This document shows positions 1 through 8,374 of a DNA stretch of 64,000 nucleotides, piece after piece; positions within the stretch are counted from its first letter, which is position 1; each line of letters starts with the position of its first letter. The notes below the pieces were generated by a model that saw only the letters and a list, made by a program, of their open reading frames with translations, was not told where the DNA came from and did not search any database. The stretch covers positions 3,720,001 to 3,784,000 of the forward strand of contig NZ_JAJOLP010000001.1 of assembly GCF_021129215.1 (NCBI RefSeq). Reading direction: 5' to 3'. This DNA is from Agromyces sp. S2-1-8 (lineage in GTDB: Bacteria; Actinomycetota; Actinomycetes; Actinomycetales; Microbacteriaceae). The position numbers and the translations under genes are program-made.

Positions 1-1
1 C

Positions 2-394
2 ATGCGCGCGTACGAAGCGATCCGGCTGATGAAGCTCGTGTGGGGCGAGCGGGTGATCCCGTTCGAATACGAGCTCGAGCCCGTCGCCGCCGAAGCCGGC
101 AAGCGCTTCGTCGGTCGCGTCTCTGGCTTCGGCACGAGCCCGATCGCCGCTGAGCAGGCCGGCACCTCCCGATACCGCTTCGCCAATGATGAGGAACGAC
201 GCGCTGCCGAGCGACTCGTGGCCGAGGCGCTGCTCGTCTACGGGGACTTCTACGACGGCCTGGACCACCCCGACGGAGTCTTCACCGTCGAGGTGCCGAC
301 GGAGGCGTACGGAACCTTCGCCTACACCCCTTCTTCCTTCGGTTACATGACCAACGCGACTTCGCCCGGCACCACGGGTGGGAGCACCCGATGA
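2..394 (+). CDS. hypothetical protein, possibly 5'-truncated by the window edge
   Basis: No family recognised. The frame is open to the window edge, so the ATG at base 2 may be the true start or an internal Met of a longer protein. The visible 130 residues look soluble: no signal peptide or membrane segment. The first half is charged; the last third is rich in aromatics (YGDFYDG, YGTFAYTPSSFGY) and ends in a low-complexity GTTGGSTR tail. The following 245 bp to the HNH gene hold no other convincing gene. Confidence 0.5.
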   Translation: MRAYEAIRLMKLVWGERVIPFEYELEPVAAEAGKRFVGRVSGFGTSPIAAEQAGTSRYRFANDEERRAAERLVAEALLVYGDFYDGLDHPDGVFTVEVPTEAYGTFAYTPSSFGYMTNATSPGTTGGSTR

Positions 395-561
395 GCGGCG
401 AAGGATGCGATCATCGCCGACTCGCCTCCGAAGCGGGCGGATGCCGCTCCTGACCAGCCTCGGAGTCCGAGTGACGCTCGCACCCGGCAATCGCGGTGCA
501 ACGCCGAATGATGGATGCCACGGCGCGCGACTTCTCCTCCACAGGGCCACGTGTACGTCGA

Positions 562-570
562 TTATCCACA
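562..570 (+). promoter_or_regulatory. isolated consensus DnaA box
   Basis: TTATCCACA, a perfect DnaA-box 9-mer, lies about 70 bp before the HNH nuclease gene in a locally A/T-richer stretch. I see no cluster of boxes, no dnaA or dnaN and no A/T-rich unwinding element, so this is not an origin. It could be a chance match or a DnaA-titrating or DnaA-regulated site. Confidence 0.35.
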
Positions 571-639
571 GGCAGAATCCCAGATCATCACTGATTTCCA
601 GCGATCTCGAATGTCAGTGGGTGGGTACAGGATTGAACC

Positions 640-2076
640 ATGGAAGAGACCTCGCCACCCGGGCACACCGCACCCGCGGCGCAGGCCGCGCTGCACGCGC
701 TGGCCGCCCTCGAGCGCGAGGTGGCGAGTCTCCGTGAGGCGTGGACCGGCGCGATGCCGGCGTGGGGCGCGAGCTTCGGCTCGACGCAGTTCGACCTCGA
801 GCAGATGAGCGACCCGGGTCTCATCCGGGTCACCGACGCCCTCGCGAAGACGCGGCGCGACATCGACGCCGTGCTCGCCCGGGTCGCCGCCGAGGTCGCG
901 CGCCGCTCCGGGCCCGAGTTCGGCGAGACCGGGCTCGCGAAGGCGCAGGGGTTCCACAATCCGACCCGGCTCATCGCGGCATCCACCGGGGCATCGCGCA
1001 CCGACGCGCAGCGGCTGATCGCGGTGGGCACCGCCACCGCCGAGCGGCACACCTTCAGCGGCGAGCGGGCGCCCTCGAGGCATCCGCACGTGGCGGCTGC
1101 GCTCGCGACGGCGGCGATCGGTCTCGACGCGGCATCCGCGATCACCTCGATGCTCGACCGGGCGTGGGCGAGGGCCGACGCCTCTCGAATCGATGTCGTC
1201 GAAGCGGCGCTCGTCGAGCTGGCGGCGCAGGTTCCGCTCGAGACCCTCCTGCGCGGAGTCCGCGAGGCTGAGGCGAGGCTCGACCCCGACGGCGTCGAAC
1301 CCCGCGACGACGAACTCCGCACCGAGCGCTCGTTGACGATGCGCGAAGACCGCCACGGCATGGTGCACCTGCAGGCCCGGCTCGACCCAGAGAGCGCCGC
1401 GCCGGTCAAGGCCGCGATCGAGGCGCTCGTGAGCGATGCGCTGCGCCGACGTCGGCCGGTCGACGGCGACCACGCGCCCGTCGTCGACGACGACCGCTCG
1501 ATCCCGCAGATCCAGGCCGACGCACTCGCCGCGCTCGCGCGCCACACACTCGGCTGCACCCAGACCCTCACGCCCCTCGCGAAGACCACGGTCGTCGTGC
1601 GCGTCGACCTCGACACGCTCGTGAGCGGCCTCGGGCACGCCAACATCGACGGGCTCGACCAGCCCGTCCCGGCGTCGACCGTGCGTCGCATGGCCGCCGA
1701 CGCCGAGGTCATCCCGGCCGTGCTCGGCGGCGAGAGCCTCCCGCTCGACCTCGGTAGGGCGGCCCGGCTCTTCACCAAGGCGCAGCGTCTCGCCCTCGGC
1801 GAGCGCGACGGCGGCTGCGCCTCGTGCGGCCAGAACATCGCCTACGTCGAGGCGCACCACATCCGCTGGTGGGAGCGAGATACCGGCCCGACCGACCTCT
1901 CGAACGGCGTGATGCTGTGCAGCTTCTGCCACCACCGCATCCACCGCGACGGGTGGAGGATCGACGCGGGCCCGAGCGAGGTGTGGTTCATTCCGCCACC
2001 GCACATTGACCCCGACCAGCTGCCCAGGCTCGGCGGGCGGGCGCGATTCGAGCTGCGCGACGGTCGGGCGGCCTGA
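640..2076 (+). CDS. DUF222 domain / HNH endonuclease-like protein
   Basis: 478 residues, typical of the actinobacterial DUF222-HNH family (13E12-repeat proteins), which often occur in many copies and include putative mobile or DNA-processing nucleases of unproven role. The N-terminal ~330 residues form the helical DUF222 part. The C-terminus has a treble-clef HNH domain: CASC at about residue 393, the His pair AHHIRWW near 405, then CSFCHHRIHRDGW near 426-437. All expected Zn-binding Cys and the catalytic HH are present, so the nuclease fold looks intact. The ATG at 640 follows a noncoding stretch with only a weak Shine-Dalgarno. It stands alone, without recombinase or repeat borders. Confidence 0.9.
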   Translation: MEETSPPGHTAPAAQAALHALAALEREVASLREAWTGAMPAWGASFGSTQFDLEQMSDPGLIRVTDALAKTRRDIDAVLARVAAEVARRSGPEFGETGLAKAQGFHNPTRLIAASTGASRTDAQRLIAVGTATAERHTFSGERAPSRHPHVAAALATAAIGLDAASAITSMLDRAWARADASRIDVVEAALVELAAQVPLETLLRGVREAEARLDPDGVEPRDDELRTERSLTMREDRHGMVHLQARLDPESAAPVKAAIEALVSDALRRRRPVDGDHAPVVDDDRSIPQIQADALAALARHTLGCTQTLTPLAKTTVVVRVDLDTLVSGLGHANIDGLDQPVPASTVRRMAADAEVIPAVLGGESLPLDLGRAARLFTKAQRLALGERDGGCASCGQNIAYVEAHHIRWWERDTGPTDLSNGVMLCSFCHHRIHRDGWRIDAGPSEVWFIPPPHIDPDQLPRLGGRARFELRDGRAA

Positions 2077-2282
2077 CCGCGCGCGCGGTGCGGTTCGTGG
2101 CGCCCGCCTCGCGCGGCGCATGGGTTGCCGCCCGCCCAGCGCCACCGGGCAGGGCTTGACCGCACGCTGCTCGGCTCGTGCGCCCCCAGTCTGAACGACG
2201 CGTCGGCGGAACCCGGCCCGGCGCCACCCGGGCGGACGCCAACGCTCGCCCACCGCACAGGAGTCCCTCCTAGGCTGAGAGC

Positions 2283-2873
2283 GTGCCCCGACTCCACGCA
2301 GAACCCGACCGCTCCAAGTGGGTGCCCGTCACCGACTCCCTCGGATTCCGCGGCCGTCGCGCCCGCAAGCAGGCGATCGGCATGCTGCTGTCGCAGGCGA
2401 AGGGGCCGAGCGCCGAGCCTTCGAAGCGCGGCGGCGGCTTCAGCGCGTGGGCGTTGAGTCAGGCCGTGCCGTTGCTGATGCGCAAGGCGGCGGGGCGGGT
2501 GCTCGTCTGGGTCTGGAAGGCCGAGCCCGACCTGCTCGTGGTGATGGCCCAGGTTCAGGCGGCGACCCCCGAGATCCGCATCGCGCGGGCCTCGATGCCG
2601 ATCGAGTACGACGACACCGAGGAGTTCCGCGGCACCTACCTCGGCCTGGGCGAGAAGCTCGCCATGCCGCTTCCGCCGGGCGGTCGCCCGCCGTTCGCCA
2701 CGTACACGTGGGATCTCGGCACGCACCTCGTGACCGTCACTGCCGTGTGCAGCGACCGCGAACGGTTCGGCACCGTCATCGGTGCGGTCGACGACCTCGC
2801 ACGCGGCATCCGCATCGTCGACGACCTCACCGTCGGCGAATCGGCGCCGGTGCTGCGCATCGACCCGGCCTGA
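2283..2873 (+). CDS. conserved hypothetical protein
   Basis: 196 residues from a GTG start (GTGCCCCGACTC); no family recognised. The N-terminal third is basic (GFRGRRARKQ), with no signal peptide. A middle segment with alternating hydrophobics (LVWVWKAEPDLLVVMAQV) looks like beta strands, and the C-terminal half (TYTWDLGTHLVTVTAV, FGTVIGAVDDLARGI) suggests a compact alpha/beta domain rather than a membrane protein. It lies between the HNH gene and the convergent vanZ-like gene (23-bp gap), with no operon partner to suggest a role. Confidence 0.65.
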   Translation: MPRLHAEPDRSKWVPVTDSLGFRGRRARKQAIGMLLSQAKGPSAEPSKRGGGFSAWALSQAVPLLMRKAAGRVLVWVWKAEPDLLVVMAQVQAATPEIRIARASMPIEYDDTEEFRGTYLGLGEKLAMPLPPGGRPPFATYTWDLGTHLVTVTAVCSDRERFGTVIGAVDDLARGIRIVDDLTVGESAPVLRIDPA

Positions 2874-2896
2874 ATCGCAAGCCGCACCCGCACCGG

Positions 2897-3475
2897 TTAC
2901 GGCGTCGGGTTCGAGCCCTCCACGACGACGTCGCGTTGCGGGCCGTACTCCAGCGGCGATGCCACGAACGCGATCACCGCGACGAGCGAAAGGGCCGAGA
3001 CAGCGACGCAGACGCGTGACATGACGACCGAGGTGCGTTCGCCTGCGACGCGGCGCACGGCGACGAAGATGCTCCAGCCGATGAGTGCGCCGGCGGTGTT
3101 GACGATGAGGTCGGTGGTGTCGAAGCTGCCCGTCGAGATGACGTGCTGCACCGTCTCGAGCACGAGGCTCGTGGCAAGCGCGGCGAGGCCGGTCTTCCAC
3201 CACTTCCAGGCCGGCGCGAGGGCTCCGGCGAACAGCCCGAAGGGCACGAAGAGCGCGAGGTTGATCAGGAGCTCAGCCGGTTTGCTCGCCCCGTCGTCTC
3301 CGGCCGGTACGAACGGCACCAACTTGATCGGCCTCGTCAGGCCTGCGGCTTCGCCGATCCACGGCACGTCGAGCTTCCACAGCACCACCCATGCGAGGAG
3401 CGCGAGGTACACCGCGAACGCGACGATGAGGATGCCGCGGCCTCGGTTCGTTCGCGGCTGGTTCGAAGAGGTCAC
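2897..3475 (-). CDS. VanZ-like membrane protein
   Basis: 192 residues with five predicted membrane helices (about residues 15-33, 70-87, 95-113, 118-138 and near 160-178). The family signature is present: ETVQHV, then TTDLIVNTAGALIGW. VanZ gives low-level teicoplanin resistance in enterococci, but most homologues, including those in actinobacteria, have unknown envelope roles and nothing here indicates glycopeptide resistance. The GTG start at 3475 overlaps the stop of the upstream LysR gene (GTGA, 4 bp), which fixes the start and implies translational coupling. The longer upstream open frame is discarded because it runs through the LysR gene. Confidence 0.8.
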   Translation of the reverse strand: MTSSNQPRTNRGRGILIVAFAVYLALLAWVVLWKLDVPWIGEAAGLTRPIKLVPFVPAGDDGASKPAELLINLALFVPFGLFAGALAPAWKWWKTGLAALATSLVLETVQHVISTGSFDTTDLIVNTAGALIGWSIFVAVRRVAGERTSVVMSRVCVAVSALSLVAVIAFVASPLEYGPQRDVVVEGSNPTP

Positions 3476-4446
3476 AGGGCATTCTCTCGCTGCGAGCCTC
3501 GGGAACCGCCGAGCCCGGCGGTCGCAACCTCGCGCACCGCATCCAGCACCACCTGCAGCGCCGGCGAGTCCGCCTGGCTCCGCCGATGCACCGCCGACAC
3601 CCCGCGCGTCGACGCCGGGCGAACCGTCGGAATCGCCACGAGATCCGGGTGCAGCTCCGGCCGCCCCATCCGCGGCACCAAGGCGACCCCGAGTCCGGCC
3701 CGCACGAGCTCGAGGTGGTTCTCGAACTCCATCGACTCGTGCACGACCCGCGGCGCGTTCGAGACGCCGTCGAAGAGGCGCCTCAGCCACTGCCGGCAGA
3801 TGGTCGAGTCGAACGTCGCGATCCATTCCTCGTCGGCGAGGTCGGCCGGCGTCAGTTCAGTGACCCCGGCGAGCGCAAGCCTGTGGTCGCGCCGCAGGAT
3901 CACGTCCGCGACATCCGTGAACAGGGGCGTCTCGACGAGATGATCGGGCATCGCGAGCGCGACCCCGCCCCACCGGTGCACGATGCCGAGGTCGCGCTGC
4001 CCCGACGCGACGAGCGCGATCGTCTCCCACGGCTCGCTCTCGCGCATCGGCACCCGCAGCTCGGGGTGCTCCGCGCGCAGGCGCGGCAGCACATCGACGA
4101 GGATGCCTCGCACGGCGGTGGAGAACGCACCGATGCGCACTTCGCCCGTGACCCGGCGGGGCGCACCGTCGGCAGCACTCACCCCGCCGGCCAGGTGCAG
4201 GTCGGCCTCGAGGCGCTCGAGGTCGGCGAGCACGGTCGCCGACGACGTGACGAGGTGGCGCCCGGCGTCGGTGAGCACGACGCCGCGGCCGGCCCGCTCG
4301 AGCAGGGCGACGCGGGTGCCGCGCTCGAGGCGCTTGATCTGCTGCGACACGGCCGACGGCGTGAAGCCGAGCGCGTCGGCCGCGGCGGCGACGCTTCCGT
4401 TGGTGGCCACGGCGCGCAGCGCGACCACGGCTTCGAGATCGATCAT
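3472..4446 (-). CDS. LysR-family transcriptional regulator
   Basis: 324 residues, normal for the family. The N-terminal winged helix-turn-helix (about 1-60: LRAVATNGSVAAAADAL.. SAVSQQIKRLE) is followed by a periplasmic-binding-protein-like effector domain (about 95-300). The gene is divergent from the EamA exporter gene with a 73-bp gap, the usual arrangement for a LysR activator of an exporter such as LysG/LysE, so that exporter is the probable target and a small metabolite (perhaps an amino acid) the inducer. Its stop overlaps the start of the vanZ-like gene, so the two are co-transcribed. The last ~15 residues are a low-complexity tail. Confidence 0.9.
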   Translation of the reverse strand: MIDLEAVVALRAVATNGSVAAAADALGFTPSAVSQQIKRLERGTRVALLERAGRGVVLTDAGRHLVTSSATVLADLERLEADLHLAGGVSAADGAPRRVTGEVRIGAFSTAVRGILVDVLPRLRAEHPELRVPMRESEPWETIALVASGQRDLGIVHRWGGVALAMPDHLVETPLFTDVADVILRRDHRLALAGVTELTPADLADEEWIATFDSTICRQWLRRLFDGVSNAPRVVHESMEFENHLELVRAGLGVALVPRMGRPELHPDLVAIPTVRPASTRGVSAVHRRSQADSPALQVVLDAVREVATAGLGGSRGSQRENAL

Positions 4447-4519
4447 GTACGGATGCTACCGAATCGAGCGCAGAAATGATCGCTGGTGTTTCCGGATGCC
4501 TCGGCGCGAAGCTGGTTCC

Positions 4520-5467
4520 ATGACGAGACGCGACATGCTGCTGGCCGCCCTGGTGGCGACGATGTGGGGCTTCAACTTCGTCGTGATCGACTGGGGCATG
4601 GCCGGCATCCCGCCGCTGTTCTTCGTCGCCGTGCGCTTCGCGGTCGTGGCCCTCGCCGTGGTCGTCGTGCCCCGCCCGCTCGCGAGCTGGAAGACCGTCG
4701 TCGGCGTCGGCCTCTTCATGAGCCTCGGCCAGTTCGCCCTGCTCTACACGTCGATCGCGCTCGGGCTGCAGCCCGGCATCGCGGCGCTGCTGCTGCAGGC
4801 GCAGGTCGTGCTGACGATCGTGGTGGCGGCGCTCGCCCTGCGCGAGCGCCCGAGCCGCATGCAGACGATCGGCGTGCTCGTCGGCACCGTCGGGCTCGGC
4901 GTCGTGGCGCTCGGTCGCGGCGGCGATGCGCCGGCGATCGCGGTCGTGCTGTGCCTGCTCGCCGCGCTCTCGTGGGCGATCGGCAACGTCATCTCGCGCA
5001 AGGCCGGCCCGGTCGCGCCCGCGAGGCGCTTCGGCGCGCTGTCGCTGACGGTGTGGTCGTCGCTCGTCGTTCCGCTGCCGGCGCTCGGCCTGTCGGCGCT
5101 CATCGAGGGGCCCGATGCGATCGCGGCGGGCATCGCGGCGTTCGGCTGGCGGCCCGTCGTGTCGACGCTCTACACGGCCGGGCTCTGCACCCTCGTCGGC
5201 TACGCGATCTTCAACGCGCTGCTCGCGCGCAACCGCTCGGCGTCGGTGGTGCCGTGGGTGCTGCTCGCGCCCGTCGTGGCGATGGCGTCGGCGGCGCTGC
5301 TGCTGGGGCAGATCCCGAACGTGTGGGAGACCGTCGGCGGGCTCGTGCTCGTCGCCGGGGTGTTCATCGCGAATGCGCCGGTGCGGCGGCGCGCAGAGCG
5401 GGCGCTTGCCGCGCCCGAACCGGTCGCAGCATCCTCGTCGTCAGCCGTCAGAGGGCACGCGCACTAG
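4520..5467 (+). CDS. EamA (DMT-superfamily) transporter
   Basis: 315 residues, ten predicted membrane helices in two EamA repeats (about 5-135 and 150-285), like RhaT/YdcZ/EamA-type metabolite exporters. Typical features: N-terminal LLAALVATMWGFNFVVIDWGM and the repeat-end helix LRERPSRMQTIGVLVGTVGL. The ATG at 4520 gives the standard length; an upstream in-frame extension would cross the promoter region and part of the divergent LysR gene. Substrate unknown; the adjacent LysR suggests export of an amino acid-like metabolite. The stop codon sits in a CTAG whose other strand is the stop of the next gene. Confidence 0.9.
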   Translation: MTRRDMLLAALVATMWGFNFVVIDWGMAGIPPLFFVAVRFAVVALAVVVVPRPLASWKTVVGVGLFMSLGQFALLYTSIALGLQPGIAALLLQAQVVLTIVVAALALRERPSRMQTIGVLVGTVGLGVVALGRGGDAPAIAVVLCLLAALSWAIGNVISRKAGPVAPARRFGALSLTVWSSLVVPLPALGLSALIEGPDAIAAGIAAFGWRPVVSTLYTAGLCTLVGYAIFNALLARNRSASVVPWVLLAPVVAMASAALLLGQIPNVWETVGGLVLVAGVFIANAPVRRRAERALAAPEPVAASSSSAVRGHAH

Positions 5468-5634
5468 GTTCTCGCGAGCCGAAGCCCCTTCTCGGTGAAG
5501 TGGCTCACTTCGCCATCGGCATCCTCGATCCCGAAGACGAACTTGCCCGAGGCGGTCGCGCGCACATCGACGACTTGGCCGCGTCCGCGCGGCGTGACCA
5601 CCTCGGCTCCCGGTGTGAAGATCGTTTCGCTCAT
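5464..5634 (-). CDS. small KOW/SH3-like protein of unknown function
   Basis: 56 residues from MSETIFTPG (an upstream ATG at 5646 would add four). The sequence (GAEVVTPRGRGQVVDVRATASGKFVFGIEDADGE) has the alternating pattern of a small beta-barrel such as KOW or CarD/SH3-type domains. No catalytic motif. It is convergent with the EamA gene; the two stop codons share a single CTAG palindrome (5464-5467), so the genes overlap by four bases. Confidence 0.6.
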   Translation of the reverse strand: MSETIFTPGAEVVTPRGRGQVVDVRATASGKFVFGIEDADGEVSHFTEKGLRLART

Positions 5635-5771
5635 GCGCCCGATCATGCTGGCACGCCGCGGGGGCCGGCCTCCCCCGTGCGGCGGATCATCTCGCTCGAC
5701 GATGACGTAGATCGCCGCTCGCGCGGTGGTCTCGAGACGCGCTCCGCGCTACTCGAACGACCAAGTGCTCC

Positions 5772-6386
5772 TCACAACCACCCGCGGTCGCGGGCGATCG
5801 TGAGCGCCTCGATGCGGTTGCGGGCGTCGAGCTTGCCGATCGCGTTCGAGAGGTAGTTGCGCACGGTGCTCGTCGACAGGAAGAACCGTTCGGCGATGTC
5901 GTGGATCGTCGCCCCATCGGCCGAGGCCCGCAGCACCTCGGCCTCGCGCGCGGTCAGCGGGTTGTCGCGCACGCCGAGCGCCTCGGCGGCCAGCTTCGAG
6001 TCCACGACCCGCTCCCCCGCTCGCACCCGCCGGATCGCCGCGGCGAGCTGCTCGACGGGGTCGTCCTTCACGAGGAATCCGTTCGCCCCCGCAGCGAGCG
6101 CCCGCGCGAGGTAGCCGGGCCGGCCGAACGTCGTCACCACGACGACGAGGCAGCCGGGCACCGCCGACCGCAGCGGCCCGATCACGTCGAGGCCGCTCGC
6201 GCCCGGCAGCTCGATGTCGAGCAGCACGACGTCGGGATGCAGGCGTTCGGCGGCGGCCACCACCTCGTCGCCGCGCTCGACCGCGCCGACGACCGTGAGG
6301 TCGGGCTCGAGCTCGAGCAGGGTCGCGAGCGCCGAGCGCATCATGCGCTGGTCCTCGGCGATGAGGATGGTCGTCGCCCCGCTCAC
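5772..6386 (-). CDS. NarL/LuxR-family response regulator
   Basis: 204 residues: receiver domain (about 1-120) with acidic pair E11-D12, phospho-acceptor D57 (VVLLDIELPG) and conserved Thr/Lys region (TTFG.. LVKDD), then a LuxR helix-turn-helix (about 140-200: LTAREAEVLRASADGATIHDIAERF). It is the output partner of the upstream histidine kinase: GTG at 6386 overlaps the kinase stop by four bases (GTGA), so kinase and regulator are translationally coupled. Systems of this DesK/DesR-like build commonly control efflux or membrane-stress genes, but the target here is not evident. Confidence 0.93.
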   Translation of the reverse strand: MSGATTILIAEDQRMMRSALATLLELEPDLTVVGAVERGDEVVAAAERLHPDVVLLDIELPGASGLDVIGPLRSAVPGCLVVVVTTFGRPGYLARALAAGANGFLVKDDPVEQLAAAIRRVRAGERVVDSKLAAEALGVRDNPLTAREAEVLRASADGATIHDIAERFFLSTSTVRNYLSNAIGKLDARNRIEALTIARDRGWL

Positions 6387-7561
6387 CGTCCCGCCTCCCC
6401 GGGAAGGGGCACGGCAGCAGTGACACGGAACCACGGCGAGACCTCGACCGCGAACTCGCCACCGGCGGCCTCGACGCGCTCGCGGAGTCCGCGCAGCCCG
6501 TTGCCGGGCACGAAGGTCGATCCTGCCGCGTCCGTCGACGACACCGCGCGAACAGCCCGCCCGGGCCCGTCGTCCGAGACCTCGACGATCGCGCGGCCGT
6601 CGACCACCGAGACCGCGATCACGCACTCGCGCGCCACCGAGTGGCGCAGCACGTTCGTCGCACCCTCGCGCACGACCCACCCGAGCACGGCATCGACCGT
6701 GACCGGCAGCGGCCGGTCGGGCAGGGTCACGGATGTCGCGACCCCGGCCTGCTCGAGCGTGCGACGCGCGTTCGCCACCTCGTCGCCGAGGCTCGCCGAC
6801 CGCGAACCGGCCACCACCGAACGCACTTCGCCGAGCGCCTCGCGCGCGATCTGCTCGACGTCCGAGATGTGCTCGGCCGCGGCATCCGGATCCGGGGTCA
6901 TCAGGCGGCGCGCCGCCTCGGCCTTCACCGCGATCACCGACAGCGAGTGCCCCAGCAGGTCGTGCAGGTCGCGCGAGAACCGCAGCCGCTCCTCGCCGAC
7001 GGCCGCGACGGCGAGCCGCTCGCGGGTGCGATCGAGCTCGTGGGCCAGCGCCACGTAGTACTGCACGAGGTAGTTGCCCGCACCGCCCGCGAACGCGGCG
7101 AACCCGACGAGCACGGCCGCCTCGAGCGACCACGACTCGAACCCCACGGCGAGCGCACCCGTCGCCGCGATCGAACCGACCACGCCCATCGCCCACCGCC
7201 GGCGGACGGCGAGCGAGGCGGCCACCGCGAGCAGGGGGAACAGCAACGCCTGACCGCCCTGCTGGAGGAAGAAGTAGCCGGCGCAGAGCAGCAGCAGGGC
7301 GACGAAGGCGAGCTCCGTCGCGGCACTCGGGCGACGACCCGCCCCGAACGGGCGGGAGACCGCCAATCCGAACGCGACGCCGATGAGCACGACGTACGCG
7401 ACGCGCGCCGCATCGCCGGCGACGATCGCCGAGACGAACGGGGCGACCAGCAGCAGCGGCGCCGCGATCAGCGCGAGCCACGCGGCCGGGCGGTAGGCGA
7501 GCCACGCCGCGGTCCGCGGGGTCGGCTGCGGTTCATCGATCGTCGTCATCACGTCACGCAT
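6383..7561 (-). CDS. sensor histidine kinase (HisKA_3 type)
   Basis: 392 residues from ATG at 7561 (an ATG at 7549 is also possible). About five to six N-terminal membrane helices (residues 20-165) with little extracytoplasmic loop, then the HisKA_3 dimerisation domain with SRDLHDLLGHSLS and phospho-accepting His near residue 200, and a C-terminal ATPase domain (REGATNVLRHS N-box, EVSDDGPGR, GNGLRGLRERVE). This is the intramembrane-sensing DesK/LiaS-like architecture. Its stop overlaps the regulator gene, and the DUF6069 gene lies 44 bp upstream on the same strand, so all three probably form one operon. Confidence 0.93.
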   Translation of the reverse strand: MRDVMTTIDEPQPTPRTAAWLAYRPAAWLALIAAPLLLVAPFVSAIVAGDAARVAYVVLIGVAFGLAVSRPFGAGRRPSAATELAFVALLLLCAGYFFLQQGGQALLFPLLAVAASLAVRRRWAMGVVGSIAATGALAVGFESWSLEAAVLVGFAAFAGGAGNYLVQYYVALAHELDRTRERLAVAAVGEERLRFSRDLHDLLGHSLSVIAVKAEAARRLMTPDPDAAAEHISDVEQIAREALGEVRSVVAGSRSASLGDEVANARRTLEQAGVATSVTLPDRPLPVTVDAVLGWVVREGATNVLRHSVARECVIAVSVVDGRAIVEVSDDGPGRAVRAVSSTDAAGSTFVPGNGLRGLRERVEAAGGEFAVEVSPWFRVTAAVPLPGEAGR

Positions 7562-7605
7562 CCCGGTTCGACTCCGAATGGGGCTCGGTCCGTCAGCCAA
7601 TCTAC

Positions 7606-8079
7606 TCAGAGCTCCGTCGCGGTCGGGCGGCGCCGGGCGGCGATCGGCAGTCCGACCATGAGCGTCGCACCCGTGACGAGGTGCATCGCGATGAGCGCGA
7701 CGATCACCGCCCCAGACCCGCCCGCCCCGATCGGGCCGAGCAGCGAGAGGGCGAGCATCGTCCACCCGACGATGCCGAAGATGCGGGCGCTGAGCCGGGT
7801 GAATCGCTCGAGCAGCGCGAGGAACCCCCACGCGGCGAGACCCGCGACGAGGCCCGCGACGACGATCGACGCCGGGGTGATCGTCTGCGCGGTCGTCCCC
7901 GAACCGGCGACGAGGTCGAGTCCGGCGAGCGGTACCGCGAAGACCCAGACGATGAGCGGCGAGACGATGGCGACGGCGACGGTCGCCGCCCGTGCGAGCC
8001 GGCGGCGGGATGGCGGGGCGTCGACACCGATGCGGTCGGCGACGGCGTTCGGCTGGACTGCTGGTGTGGTCGTGTTCAT
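7606..8079 (-). CDS. DUF6069-family membrane protein
   Basis: 157 residues with four predicted membrane helices (about 30-52, 66-88, 97-118, 122-147) after a cytoplasmic N-terminus, matching small DUF6069 proteins of actinobacteria, whose function is unknown. It is the first gene of the operon that continues into the kinase and response regulator, so it may be an accessory sensor or the process being monitored. The start at MNTTTPAV (8079) leaves a 227-bp gap to the leader ORF of the divergent psp operon. Confidence 0.7.
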   Translation of the reverse strand: MNTTTPAVQPNAVADRIGVDAPPSRRRLARAATVAVAIVSPLIVWVFAVPLAGLDLVAGSGTTAQTITPASIVVAGLVAGLAAWGFLALLERFTRLSARIFGIVGWTMLALSLLGPIGAGGSGAVIVALIAMHLVTGATLMVGLPIAARRRPTATEL

Positions 8080-8305
8080 GCCTTCGACGCTACGAATCGG
8101 CGTCGGGCATCGGCAGAGACGAATGTCACGACTGTGCGTGCGCTGCGGGCGGCTCGCTCGCTCAACCGCCCCGAACGCGACGGGCGCCCACGCTCCGAAT
8201 TCGCAGGGAGCGCTAGGGCTTCGGCCGAGTCGAGCGTAAATTGCGTTATATCGCGTTTGCGATGCGGTGAGGATGCCGCCTCGCAACTGGACGAAGGCGG
8301 GGGCC

Positions 8306-8374
8306 ATGAACCTGAATCTCGAACGGCGCGGCACCGCGCCCGACCGCCACGACCATGCCGACGGGGGGTGGTGA
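8306..8374 (+). CDS. 22-codon leader ORF coupled to the psp-type operon
   Basis: A short ORF beginning MNLNLERRG and ending DHADGGW. Its TGA (8372-8374) overlaps the GTG start of the next gene (8371-8373) by the same 4-bp GTGA junction used elsewhere in this genome, and a purine-rich AAGGCGGGGG sits just upstream of its ATG. No homologue known. It could be a translated leader peptide that couples translation of the membrane gene downstream, or chance. The overlap geometry also supports 8371 as the start of the next gene. Confidence 0.4.
   Translation: MNLNLERRGTAPDRHDHADGGW

Noticed and set aside
562..570. Replication origin at the DnaA box
   Set aside because: Single box, no dnaA/dnaN/gyr genes, no A/T-rich unwinding region.
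562..2253. Long minus-strand ORF opposite the HNH gene (563 residues)
   Set aside because: It is the antisense reading of a G+C-rich gene, full of Arg/Gly/Pro repeats with no domain; the opposite strand has an intact DUF222-HNH protein.
2897..3475. VanZ-like protein as glycopeptide resistance
   Set aside because: No vanHAX, vanRS or vanY; the family is widespread in susceptible actinobacteria.
8128..8155. TGTCACG in the DUF6069/psp divergent region as an ECF41 promoter
   Set aside because: The sequence 16 bp downstream is GGGC, not NGTC.
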